Assembly: GCA_965601475.1 (NCBI GenBank)
Contig: OZ271832.1
Location: forward strand, 1,674,001 to 1,738,000
Direction: 5' to 3'
DNA: 64,000 nucleotides
DNA from: JAWPMT01 sp965601475
GTDB lineage: Bacteria; Bacteroidota; Bacteroidia; Cytophagales; Cyclobacteriaceae
The stretch's first letter is position 1. Each line of letters opens with the position of its first letter. Positions 15,660-24,241 of this stretch are shown in pieces. Under the pieces are notes generated by a model. It was not told the DNA's origin and searched no databases. It was given only the letters and a program-made list of their open reading frames with translations. The position numbers and the translations under genes were made by a program.

Positions 15660-18600
15660 TCATTCCCCACCCATTTTGCCTAGAATCCCTTTCATGCTCT
15701 CAGCAATATCTGCGATACCCTCTGCAAGCATCGCGTTTTGGCCAAAGCCCTTTTTCCTTTGCAGCTCCTGGAACTTCTCGACGATGTAATCCCACCGCTG
15801 CGTTTCCTCTTTGGTTTGTCTGCCTATCAAGGCTTTGAATTTCAACAGATTCGCCTCTGCGTCGGAAGTCAGGGTCTGCGCTTCGTTTTCATAGTGGGAT
15901 TCGATCACTGTCTGCACCTCCTTTTTGTTCATCATAGGAAGTAGCTTCTCCGCAATCTTATTCATATCACGATATGAACCCTGGAGTTTGAAAGCGGGCT
16001 CTACCCTGTACTCTTCGGTGATCGCCGCAGATTCAATATAGGCGCTGTTTACCTTGAGTATGACATCCCGCACCTGCAACAGATGCCTGACGAGTGCAGT
16101 GTATTCATCCAGCTCCTCCACAGAATGATTTGCCTCGAAGGTTATTCCTTCCTCACTACCCGTCTCGGCCAATTTGATCACGCTGTAGATGTCCTCCAGA
16201 CTTTTGGAGACCAGTCTGGCCAATATGGGGTTGGCGGTCAGGCAGTTTTCGATGTAACTGAGGTTAAAGACATCCTCAGTATCTCCAATGACATCGCCCA
16301 GGTTATAGATATCGGCGCGATTGGAAAGCATGTCCGGTATTTGAAATTTGTCACCGGACTCGGTGTAGGGATTTCCTGCCATTACTACGCATACCTTTTT
16401 CCCTCTGAAGTCGTAAGTCCTGGTCTTCCCTTTGTATACCCCCTCAATTTTCCTTTGAGCATCACACATGGAAATGAACTTCTGCAGCAGCTCCGGATTG
16501 CAATGCTGGATGTCATCCAGGTAGATCATCACATTATTGCCCATCTCAAAGGAAAGGTTCAACTTCATCAACTCCTGAGCCGAGGCTGCATTGGGAGCGT
16601 CTCGGGGGTCCAGAGACGTTACCTCATGCCCTATGGCCGGACCATTAATCTTCATGAAAATGATTCCCAGCCGACTCGCGATGTATTCCATGAGGGTGGT
16701 CTTTCCATATCCCGGGGGAGAAATCAGCAGCAACAGTCCCATAAGATCGGTCCGCTTCGTATCTCCTGCCGTGCCAATTTGCTTGGCGAGATTAGCGCCA
16801 ATCAGTGGGAAGTAGACCTGATCAATCAATTTGTTCCGCACAAATGAAGAGAGTACCCGGGGTTTGAACTCATTCAATTTCAAAAACACCTTGAAATCAT
16901 CTACGAGCTGCTTTTTGAGTTGTTGAAGTGACTCAAACCGACCAACTACATCTTGATGGTAGGATTCCAGCTTGTTCAAAAAATGATTGAGATGGAAACT
17001 GTAGGCACCTTCCTTGATGACCGCGTGGTCCCCCTTGAGTCCCTCAATATCGGCACTCAATGCCACTTGCTTGAGGCGATTTTCGGAGTAATCGTTGTAG
17101 AATAGCAGCAGACTGACCTCGTCTACCGCTTCTAAGAATTGAGGCTTATCCGATTCCGAAATATAGGCACGAAGCCAGTTCTGGATTAACCGAACTGCCA
17201 GATGTGGCTGATCACGCAGATCTTCGACGGACTTCTGAAACTTGCTCCTGGCGCGCTTTTTATTCACATCATCATTGAACTTGTGATAGAGATCGGCAGC
17301 AGCAACACTGATCGCAAAGTGATCGTGCAAGGACAACTCTTCAAACAGGTACCGGGCAGCCCGCGCAGTGGACACATCTGAGGCATAAGCGTCACCAGCT
17401 TTGTCAGAAAGCAGCGCCTCCAGGTCCTCCACTACCCCGTTGAAGGCAGTAGATGAGGGAAATACGGACAGGATGATACCTGCTGACTTGAGTTGGCTGG
17501 TGAACAGGTCCCGTTCAGCTGACTCAAGCATTGAGGACCAAAGGAACTGAGCATATGCCCGGACTTCCGAAGCATACCGCAGAACACCTGCCGCCTCACC
17601 GGTCTCCAACAGCCGGCTCAATATGCTAAAAGCATCAAACTCATGAATGCCCTTAACATAACCCTCCTGGTATCGGCTGGTCATGAAATTTCGGATGTAC
17701 TCAATCTGCTCGTCTTCAGTATATTCCAGGAATTCGGCTACCTGCGGGCCCTCACCCTGATGCAACTCCCGATATAGGGCAAATGCCAGAAATTCCGCAC
17801 GGTAGACCTTGTCACTTTCGGATATCAGGGATTGTTCCCAAAGGTCTTTCAAGTCCTGCAATGGCTCGCTCTCGATAGCTTCGAAAAAATCGGTACCCGC
17901 AAGGTGGTAATGCAATTGATTGCTACGATGAACTATACTCAATTCCAACTCAAGCGTATTGGTATAGAATTGATGGTTGCCCAACTGGATGATGTTGTCG
18001 CCTTCGGTAAAGAGGTCTTGCCTATCGCGAAGTTGCCGCAACGTATCATCTTTGATCGTTTTCAACCTGCTGGTGATATCGTCGGCTTTCACGGCATCGC
18101 CCAGTGCCACCAGTTGGTCGGTGACACCCCGGATCCTGGAAACCATCACATCGGAGGCGAAGTAACCATTGACCTCTTCCTTGGTCTTCAGTGACTTGGA
18201 CTTGCTGCGTATGGCGTTGAGTATTCGTTCCGCTGAGGAGAAAAGTTGGCCTGATCGGCGGTTGCGTTGCTCTGTCAGATAGAGCTTCTTCGACTCAAAG
18301 GCATTGTACACCTCTTCGCGCTTTTCCTCAACCAGCGTAAGGAATTCCGAAAAATCGGAAAATTTTGCTTCAAGCTCTTCAAGCTGCAATGCCAGCTTAT
18401 TCAGGTATTCATCGCATTGCTCAGGACTGTCGCTAATATCCAGGTAATTGCTTACGGACTGCTCCAACAACCTGATCGTCGCTTCAAACTCAAGCTTGGC
18501 CTCATCAGATAGCAGGCTCTTTCGTCGGGTGGCCAGCGATCCCTTGATTTGATTGTATTGGCTGTAGATGGTCGAAATGTGCTCAATGATCTTGGTGGTT

Positions 18601-20519
18601 TCAGTCGCATCACTGATTTTCAAATTGCTGACGGTTTCGATCAGCAAATTGAGTTGATCGGCGATCTCAGCACCAGATGCCGCCAATTCGTCAGCTTCTG
18701 TGACTTTGCGCACTTTGGCAATATCACCTTCAAAGACCTTGACCTTTTCGCGATAGGGGTCCAGGGCCCGGTCCTGGGCGAGAAACCTCACACAGGATGC
18801 TGATACCGTATCCGAGGCCTGGGCCAAATCTCCATCGAAGCCTTCCAGGGAGTTGACATCTATGTACCTGAGCTCCTTGGCCGAAATGATTTCACCTCTG
18901 AGGGTTCGGATATTCGCCAAAAGCTGAACATAAGCATCAATATTGGCAAAAGACGCCTTCGCCTTCTTCAGTGTATCCTCCGTTCTGATCTTCAACTGGT
19001 GGCTGGTCTCCTGGGAGTTCTCCGTTATTTTTCGGACTTTCTCATACTCGTCAACTGCAGCTTCCGCGTTGGTGCGTATTTCAAGCAGTGGATTTGCGAG
19101 ATCATGCTGCTCCCCGGTCTTGAGCCAATAGTAAGTATCGAGGATGTCTGTACACTTCTTGATGATGTCGATGTACAAGTCTGCATATACTTCGTCACGG
19201 CTGACGAGATTGATGACCTCCTGCGATTCGGCCATGGCCCTGACAATTTCCTTGTTCCCGATTTTCCTCAACGTGGAATCCGACTTCTCCTCCAACTGAA
19301 AATTGGGACCTGTGAAGGGCGTCTGCCAGATCTGTATCGCATGATGCCGTTTGGGGTCCTCGTCCGTCTTGAACAGGCACATCTCCCCACTTTCAAATAT
19401 GGTGAACCCGTGACAGATGATGGGGTTTTCCACTTTCTGCGAGATCAGGTTATAGCTGAGCAGCAGGTAAATGCCCTGGCGTCGGTTGTAGAAAACATAA
19501 AGGTAATCTTCGCCATTGGCTGATTGGATGACCTGTTCGAACAACATGTTTTGCAATCCCAGATCAAATCTTTTCAGCTCCCCGCTTTTCAGATAGTAAC
19601 CATCGCTAAAGATCAAACCGTGATCATCCGGAAGCAACACGCAAGCTTCGGCTATACTATCTATGCGCTCTACTTCGGCGAGTTTCTCATTGAAAACAAG
19701 GTAGCGGTCATCATCTTCCTGATAGGGCTTAGCCTTAATCACAATCAGCGAGCCCAGATCAGCATAATGGAATTCCGCGTCCTCTAAAGTCTGCTCTTTG
19801 TGTTCGACATCTTCCCGGTAAATGCCTACTCCATCGCTGGTGTTGTCTTCAACTTTGATCGTCAGGTCTCCTCCCACACATTCGACGAATACCCGATCCT
19901 GAATGGAGATGTGTGGATGTGATCCGTCTCTAAAGTCCTCCCGCCGTGTTCTTTGCCAGTCAAATTGATGCTGGCTGGGGAATCGATATTCATGATCACT
20001 CCTGTTGTCCACGTAAACCAGCCGATCACCTTCAATATGCCACTTGAAGGTCTTGAGATCATCGACTCCCTTGCCCGTTCTGAATACCATATGCAGGTAG
20101 GGGCCAACCTCCTTGAAGCGTAGGAATCTGGTCTGCTTGTAGTACTTATATAACTTCTGAAAATCTTCCTGGAAGGTCTGGTCTTCAAAGATGTCTTGCA
20201 GCTTGACTTCGTGAAAGCTATGTTCCCTGTATTCATAGGCACTGAGAACATCCTCAATTTTCACTTCGCTACGCAAACCGACATTGACATTGTAACCAAA
20301 CAAGAACTTGTCACCCAGTGAATGCATATCCCAGGGGATGCAATTGTTGCTGGTAGTCACCCGTTCGGTGGAAATGACTTTGGTATCTATGGTACCAAAA
20401 ACGTTCTTCCGCTCTTCATTGAGGCTGTTGAGCTCGGTCTGCAACCGCCCTACGCTGGCCAGAATACGCTTGCGCAACAATTCATAGGTGCCGCCTTCCA
20501 GGTGGTGTTCGGTATCCAT
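15660..20519 (-). CDS. giant coiled-coil AAA+ ATPase, DUF3686 ("DNA repair ATPase") type
   Basis: 1619 aa, cytoplasmic. The first 470 or so residues are beta-rich, with repeated YxVFNxK-like strands that could form a propeller. Residues of about 480-1200 are helical with long charged heptads (for example RTEDTLKKAKASFANIDAY). The AAA+ module follows: Walker A SPPGYGKTTL near 1267-1275, Walker B VMIYLDDIQH near 1330, the sensor-1 asparagine in MAGNPY near 1383, and an arginine in LSNRADI just after. A helical tail rich in Gly and Met closes it (AESMKGILGKMGGE). It matches what is annotated as DUF3686, an ATPase named for DNA repair with little direct evidence. It is the last gene of the cassette with flotillin and YqiJ-like genes, which suggests an ATP-driven complex at the membrane. 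Confidence 0.85.
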   Translation of the reverse strand: MDTEHHLEGGTYELLRKRILASVGRLQTELNSLNEERKNVFGTIDTKVISTERVTTSNNCIPWDMHSLGDKFLFGYNVNVGLRSEVKIEDVLSAYEYREHSFHEVKLQDIFEDQTFQEDFQKLYKYYKQTRFLRFKEVGPYLHMVFRTGKGVDDLKTFKWHIEGDRLVYVDNRSDHEYRFPSQHQFDWQRTRREDFRDGSHPHISIQDRVFVECVGGDLTIKVEDNTSDGVGIYREDVEHKEQTLEDAEFHYADLGSLIVIKAKPYQEDDDRYLVFNEKLAEVERIDSIAEACVLLPDDHGLIFSDGYYLKSGELKRFDLGLQNMLFEQVIQSANGEDYLYVFYNRRQGIYLLLSYNLISQKVENPIICHGFTIFESGEMCLFKTDEDPKRHHAIQIWQTPFTGPNFQLEEKSDSTLRKIGNKEIVRAMAESQEVINLVSRDEVYADLYIDIIKKCTDILDTYYWLKTGEQHDLANPLLEIRTNAEAAVDEYEKVRKITENSQETSHQLKIRTEDTLKKAKASFANIDAYVQLLANIRTLRGEIISAKELRYIDVNSLEGFDGDLAQASDTVSASCVRFLAQDRALDPYREKVKVFEGDIAKVRKVTEADELAASGAEIADQLNLLIETVSNLKISDATETTKIIEHISTIYSQYNQIKGSLATRRKSLLSDEAKLEFEATIRLLEQSVSNYLDISDSPEQCDEYLNKLALQLEELEAKFSDFSEFLTLVEEKREEVYNAFESKKLYLTEQRNRRSGQLFSSAERILNAIRSKSKSLKTKEEVNGYFASDVMVSRIRGVTDQLVALGDAVKADDITSRLKTIKDDTLRQLRDRQDLFTEGDNIIQLGNHQFYTNTLELELSIVHRSNQLHYHLAGTDFFEAIESEPLQDLKDLWEQSLISESDKVYRAEFLAFALYRELHQGEGPQVAEFLEYTEDEQIEYIRNFMTSRYQEGYVKGIHEFDAFSILSRLLETGEAAGVLRYASEVRAYAQFLWSSMLESAERDLFTSQLKSAGIILSVFPSSTAFNGVVEDLEALLSDKAGDAYASDVSTARAARYLFEELSLHDHFAISVAAADLYHKFNDDVNKKRARSKFQKSVEDLRDQPHLAVRLIQNWLRAYISESDKPQFLEAVDEVSLLLFYNDYSENRLKQVALSADIEGLKGDHAVIKEGAYSFHLNHFLNKLESYHQDVVGRFESLQQLKKQLVDDFKVFLKLNEFKPRVLSSFVRNKLIDQVYFPLIGANLAKQIGTAGDTKRTDLMGLLLLISPPGYGKTTLMEYIASRLGIIFMKINGPAIGHEVTSLDPRDAPNAASAQELMKLNLSFEMGNNVMIYLDDIQHCNPELLQKFISMCDAQRKIEGVYKGKTRTYDFRGKKVCVVMAGNPYTESGDKFQIPDMLSNRADIYNLGDVIGDTEDVFNLSYIENCLTANPILARLVSKSLEDIYSVIKLAETGSEEGITFEANHSVEELDEYTALVRHLLQVRDVILKVNSAYIESAAITEEYRVEPAFKLQGSYRDMNKIAEKLLPMMNKKEVQTVIESHYENEAQTLTSDAEANLLKFKALIGRQTKEETQRWDYIVEKFQELQRKKGFGQNAMLAEGIADIAESMKGILGKMGGE

Positions 20520-20590
20520 ACGCTAGGTCACTTTATGGTGATTCTGATGAAGATTTCCGAGAGGAATCCCTTTTTTCAAGCACTTTGACC

Positions 20591-22720
20591 TTATAGGTTT
20601 AGATCACTTATTCTAGTATCCTGAATGCCCAGGGTCCTGGCGAGGTCGCCAAGTCGGTCAATAGCCGTCTTGTCACCTTTATCTGCACTCTTGGACATCT
20701 GCAGTAGTAAGTTAGCTACGCTCATATCCTTGATATTGTCCGAACTCAGACCGAACTGGCCAATGAAGTTCTGAAGTTTTTCCTTGAAGCTGTCACCAGT
20801 AGCACTGGAGAGGAAGGTGTCTTTCACCTGACTCAACACCTCACTGTTGGAAAGCATCTTATCGACAGTTTTGCCTCGGGTGATTGATCCCATAATCTGC
20901 TCGAAGAACATGGTCTCTCCTCCCACAATTTCGATATTGGCGGCTTTGAGTGCCTCGGCAATCACACTGGCCTGCGCCATGGCGATCTCTTTCTGCATCG
21001 CCACTGTAGCCAAGCCCAGTTCTTTGTTGAGCTCCAGTTGGAGTTTGAATTCTTCATGATCTTTTCCCACGCCATCAAGTGCCTTCATGGCCTTGGCTTT
21101 GGCCTCCACACCTTTGGCATCAGCCGCAAACTTCTCAGACATGACTTTAGCTTCTACCAGGCCTTTCTTCTCATCTGCTTCCGACTGTGCCTCGGTCACG
21201 CGCGCGCTAGCCAAGCCGATTTGCTCGTCGGCTTCGGCCTGTGCCAGGCCTTTTTTCTTGATGCCCACGGCTTCAGCCTCGGCTTTGGCCTCAATCACAG
21301 CCGCTGCAGCATCCCCCTCTTTCTCGCTGGCCGCCGCTTTCGCTTCCATCACCTGGGCTTCAGACAATCCAATGGCTGCTGCTTCCGCCGCCAGAGCCTC
21401 AGCCAGGGTCTTCTTAGCTTGAGCCCTGTGAATTGCCGCATTTTCCTCAGATTGCGCATCAATCAACTGCTGTTTGGCAAGATGCTCCGCTGCGGCTTTC
21501 TTGGCTTCGGCATCCTTGATCATTTTCACCAAAGCTTCCTCAGCGTCTTTTTCTGCCAAAGTAATGGCCACCTTCTTCGTCCGATCTGCCTCTGCCATGG
21601 CCTCAATATCCTTCATTCGCTCTTGCTCCTCGACAACCGTCTTTTCAATGGTTACCCGCTCCCGAATGACATCCTGAATATTCTTGCGCTCCTCTTCGAC
21701 AGCTTTCTCCTTCTCGATCCTGGCAATCTCCACGAATCGCTCCTTGTCTGTCAGTTCGAGCAACCTTGCCCGGTCCACCTTTTCAGATTCGACAGCATCG
21801 GTCCGTTCTTTACTTTTTTGGGCTACGATCACTTCCCTTTCCTTATTCTGCTCCGCTACTTCGAGCTCCTCATCCGTTCGGATTTTCGCTTTCCTTGATT
21901 TCAGCCTTTCTTCTTCTCTTATTTTATCGGCCTCAGCTTCTTCCCGGTACCTGATAGAGTCAATTTCCCTCCGTTGCTTGGCCTCGGCTTCTGCCTGCTG
22001 CTTCTCCAGTTCCAGAATGGTTTCTTTGGCTTCAACATTTTGTTTGGTCAGTGTTTTGTCACGCTCACGCTCAATTTGATTGGCTTGCATCTTCTGATTG
22101 GAGGTGAGGTCGATAATTTTCTTGATTCCTTCAGCGTCAAGGATATTATTCTCGTCGAGTTCGGTGCGTGGCGTCTGCTCCAGATAGTCAATGGCGCAAT
22201 CATCCAGCACGTAACCATTGAGGTCTGTACCAATGATATTCAGTATCTCTTGCTTGAACCGATCCCTGGCACTGTAGAGTTCTACAAATTCGAAGTTCTT
22301 ACCGACCGTCTTTAGGGCCTCTGAAAATTTGGCATCGAAGAGCAATTCCAATGCCGACTGGTTGGAGGCTCTTTCTGCGCCGATAGATTGCGCGACCTGC
22401 TTCACATCTTCAATGGTTTGATTGACCCTGACGAAAAAGGTTACTTTGATATCTGCCCTCATATTGTCCTGACAGATCAGCCCTTCCTTCCCAGTTCTTG
22501 CAATGACGATGGTTTTCAAGGTGATATCCATCACCTCCAATTTGTGGATGACCGGAACCACGAATATCCCGGAGAAAGACACTTTGGTACCACCAAGGCC
22601 TGTTCGGACCATGGCCTGCCCCTGCAGGGCCTTGTTATACATTTTGATGATGGCGGTGATCAATCCGATTCCCACCAGTACGCCAACTATCACAAGAAAA
22701 TAGAAAATCGTTCCTGCCAT
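20591..22720 (-). CDS. flotillin / YqiK-like SPFH domain protein
   Basis: 709 aa. A single N-terminal membrane helix (about 4-27) is followed by the SPFH/band-7 domain (about 30-215: GKEGLICQDNMRADIKVTFF, RDRFKQEILNIIGTDLNGYV). A very long Glu/Ala/Lys coiled coil of about 230-590 has flotillin-type Ala-Glu repeats (AEAEAVGIKKKGLAQAEADE). A C-terminal globular part ends GIQDTRISDLNL. Flotillins oligomerise in the membrane and organise lipid microdomains. The start is 6 bp after the YqiJ-like gene, as in the yqiJ-yqiK pair of E. coli; the ATPase gene follows after 71 bp. It is therefore probably the scaffold of this cassette. Confidence 0.9.
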   Translation of the reverse strand: MAGTIFYFLVIVGVLVGIGLITAIIKMYNKALQGQAMVRTGLGGTKVSFSGIFVVPVIHKLEVMDITLKTIVIARTGKEGLICQDNMRADIKVTFFVRVNQTIEDVKQVAQSIGAERASNQSALELLFDAKFSEALKTVGKNFEFVELYSARDRFKQEILNIIGTDLNGYVLDDCAIDYLEQTPRTELDENNILDAEGIKKIIDLTSNQKMQANQIERERDKTLTKQNVEAKETILELEKQQAEAEAKQRREIDSIRYREEAEADKIREEERLKSRKAKIRTDEELEVAEQNKEREVIVAQKSKERTDAVESEKVDRARLLELTDKERFVEIARIEKEKAVEEERKNIQDVIRERVTIEKTVVEEQERMKDIEAMAEADRTKKVAITLAEKDAEEALVKMIKDAEAKKAAAEHLAKQQLIDAQSEENAAIHRAQAKKTLAEALAAEAAAIGLSEAQVMEAKAAASEKEGDAAAAVIEAKAEAEAVGIKKKGLAQAEADEQIGLASARVTEAQSEADEKKGLVEAKVMSEKFAADAKGVEAKAKAMKALDGVGKDHEEFKLQLELNKELGLATVAMQKEIAMAQASVIAEALKAANIEIVGGETMFFEQIMGSITRGKTVDKMLSNSEVLSQVKDTFLSSATGDSFKEKLQNFIGQFGLSSDNIKDMSVANLLLQMSKSADKGDKTAIDRLGDLARTLGIQDTRISDLNL

Positions 22721-22726
22721 GATATA

Positions 22727-23374
22727 TTAGATATTATAAGGTTCTACGTAATAAAAATTTTCAGTCTCATTGAAGTCAATCACCAATGCGGTCTCGCCCT
22801 TTTTGATTTCGACTCCCTCTTTGGTTTTAGCCGAAATAAGTACCGACGTGCCCTTGACTTTGATCTCTGCCTGCCCCTTTTGACCAGAGGTAATGGGAAG
22901 CTTGGCCGTGCATATTTGCCCCACAATATGCTTGACAGCTTCAGTATTCTCTCTCACCTTCATGTAGAACTTCGCGATCGGGATCGTCAGGAACTTCGCA
23001 ATAAAAAGGCTAACAAAAATACCCACCAGCAATAGAATCAAACCCAGCACGAAGGAGCTAATGCCCAGGAAGTCATTGGCCAGGAGCGTAATCGCCCAAA
23101 GAGGAATCGTGAAGAAGGTCACGAAGATCATCAGTGGCATCTGCCCAATATTGAAGAATGCCAGGACGGATGATAAACCCTCAAGTTCCACCTCCCCATC
23201 GACATCGGCATCGACGTCCACATCTGAATCCATATCGAAGTCCAGGGAATCAATATCTATCGCCCCGATGATGACGATGATCCAATAGAAAATGACAAAA
23301 ATGAGGAGTATGGTGGGTACGATGTTTATACCCTGAAAGGCAAATTCAAACAATTCCAGCATGGGAGATAGCAA
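22727..23374 (-). CDS. YqiJ-like membrane protein with C-terminal OB-fold
   Basis: 215 aa. One membrane helix is at about 15-40 (IVPTILLIFVIFYWIIVIIG). An unusual Asp-rich loop of about 25 residues follows (SDVDVDADVDGEVELE). Two or three more helices lie at about 78-135 (LILLLVGIFVSLFIAKFL). The C-terminal 80 residues are beta strands typical of the NfeD/YqiJ OB-fold (VGQICTAKLPITSGQKGQAE, then VLISAKT and ALVIDF). NfeD-type proteins partner flotillins. Here the gene leads the three-gene cassette and is 6 bp from the flotillin gene. The Asp-rich loop resembles an EF-hand or dockerin calcium loop (DADVDG) but lacks the final Glu. Confidence 0.85.
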   Translation of the reverse strand: MLSPMLELFEFAFQGINIVPTILLIFVIFYWIIVIIGAIDIDSLDFDMDSDVDVDADVDGEVELEGLSSVLAFFNIGQMPLMIFVTFFTIPLWAITLLANDFLGISSFVLGLILLLVGIFVSLFIAKFLTIPIAKFYMKVRENTEAVKHIVGQICTAKLPITSGQKGQAEIKVKGTSVLISAKTKEGVEIKKGETALVIDFNETENFYYVEPYNI

Positions 23375-23524
23375 TCGGATTCACATGGTATCAAGAAGTC
23401 TAAAAATACGCTTCTAACGACAATTATTCACAATGTTTTCACCATTGAAATGGTAGATATTTTCAAAAAATCGAGCCAAAGCACCGGCTCCAATAAATGA
23501 CGCAACAATTAGACTGTCGTCGCG

Positions 23525-24229
23525 CTACAAACCACTCACCAGCCCTCCGTCCACGAGGATGTCCTGACCTGTGACGTAGGAAGCGCTGGCCGAGGACAGA
23601 AACGCCACCACATTGGCCACCTCCTCCGGAGAGCCTTGCCGCAACATAGGAATGTCGTTTATGGTATCCTCATCGGCAGGATAGCTGGAGATGAATCCCG
23701 GTAACACGTTGTTCATGCGAATACCAAGAGCGCTGTACTCATTGGCAAAGAGCTTGGTAAAAGCCGATAGCCCTGCACGTGTGGCTGACGATACAGGAAA
23801 ATTCAAGGATGGCTGCCTGGCAGCGAAAGTGGATACGTTGACGATCGCCCCACCGCCGGACTGCTTTTTCATGATGGGGACCGCACACCGTGCCATTCTA
23901 ATGACATTGAGGACCAGCAACTCAAATCCCTTTAGCCAGTCCTTGTCAGCAATGTCCAACAAATCCCCTTTGGCAGAATGTCCCGTATTGTTGACCACTA
24001 CATCGATCTGACCATACTTCTCAAAGGCAAGGTCGACGAGCCGCTGCAGGTCCTGTGGCTTCTCCACGGATCCCATGATGGGTCTGGCCGAAACCTCATC
24101 GGCAATCTGGAAGATGGCCTCCGAGCGTGACATTACCACCAGTTTGTATCCCTCTGCAGCAAGCTTCCTGGTAATGGCTGCACCCATCCCTTTGCTTGCC
24201 GCTGTGACTATAGCCACTCGCTTTTCCAT
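23525..24229 (-). CDS. SDR family oxidoreductase lacking the usual YxxxK motif
   Basis: A 234-aa Rossmann protein. The NAD(P)-binding turn is TAASKGMG, the NNAG block reads NNTG, the catalytic Ser lies in VNVSTFA, and the C-terminus is the standard GQDILVDGGLVSGL. Where classical SDR enzymes have YSASK, this protein has SSATR, so both the catalytic Tyr and Lys are missing. I recall relatives with a similar SSxxRAGL block, so this is probably a subfamily trait and not a local mutation. It lies 12 bp after the acyl-CoA carboxylase gene in transcription order and is likely co-transcribed. The substrate is unknown; a non-enzymatic or altered role is possible. Confidence 0.85.
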   Translation of the reverse strand: MEKRVAIVTAASKGMGAAITRKLAAEGYKLVVMSRSEAIFQIADEVSARPIMGSVEKPQDLQRLVDLAFEKYGQIDVVVNNTGHSAKGDLLDIADKDWLKGFELLVLNVIRMARCAVPIMKKQSGGGAIVNVSTFAARQPSLNFPVSSATRAGLSAFTKLFANEYSALGIRMNNVLPGFISSYPADEDTINDIPMLRQGSPEEVANVVAFLSSASASYVTGQDILVDGGLVSGL

Positions 24230-24241
24230 GGAGCTAAGGTA

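Noticed and set aside
16083..16847. 254-codon open frame on the + strand
   Set aside because: It is opposite the AAA+ module, whose Walker motifs show the minus strand is coding.
21038..21898. 286-codon open frame on the + strand
   Set aside because: It lies fully opposite the flotillin coiled coil. The GC-rich, repetitive Ala/Glu codons keep the complementary frame open; the peptide is Phe/Leu/Ser-rich with no motif.
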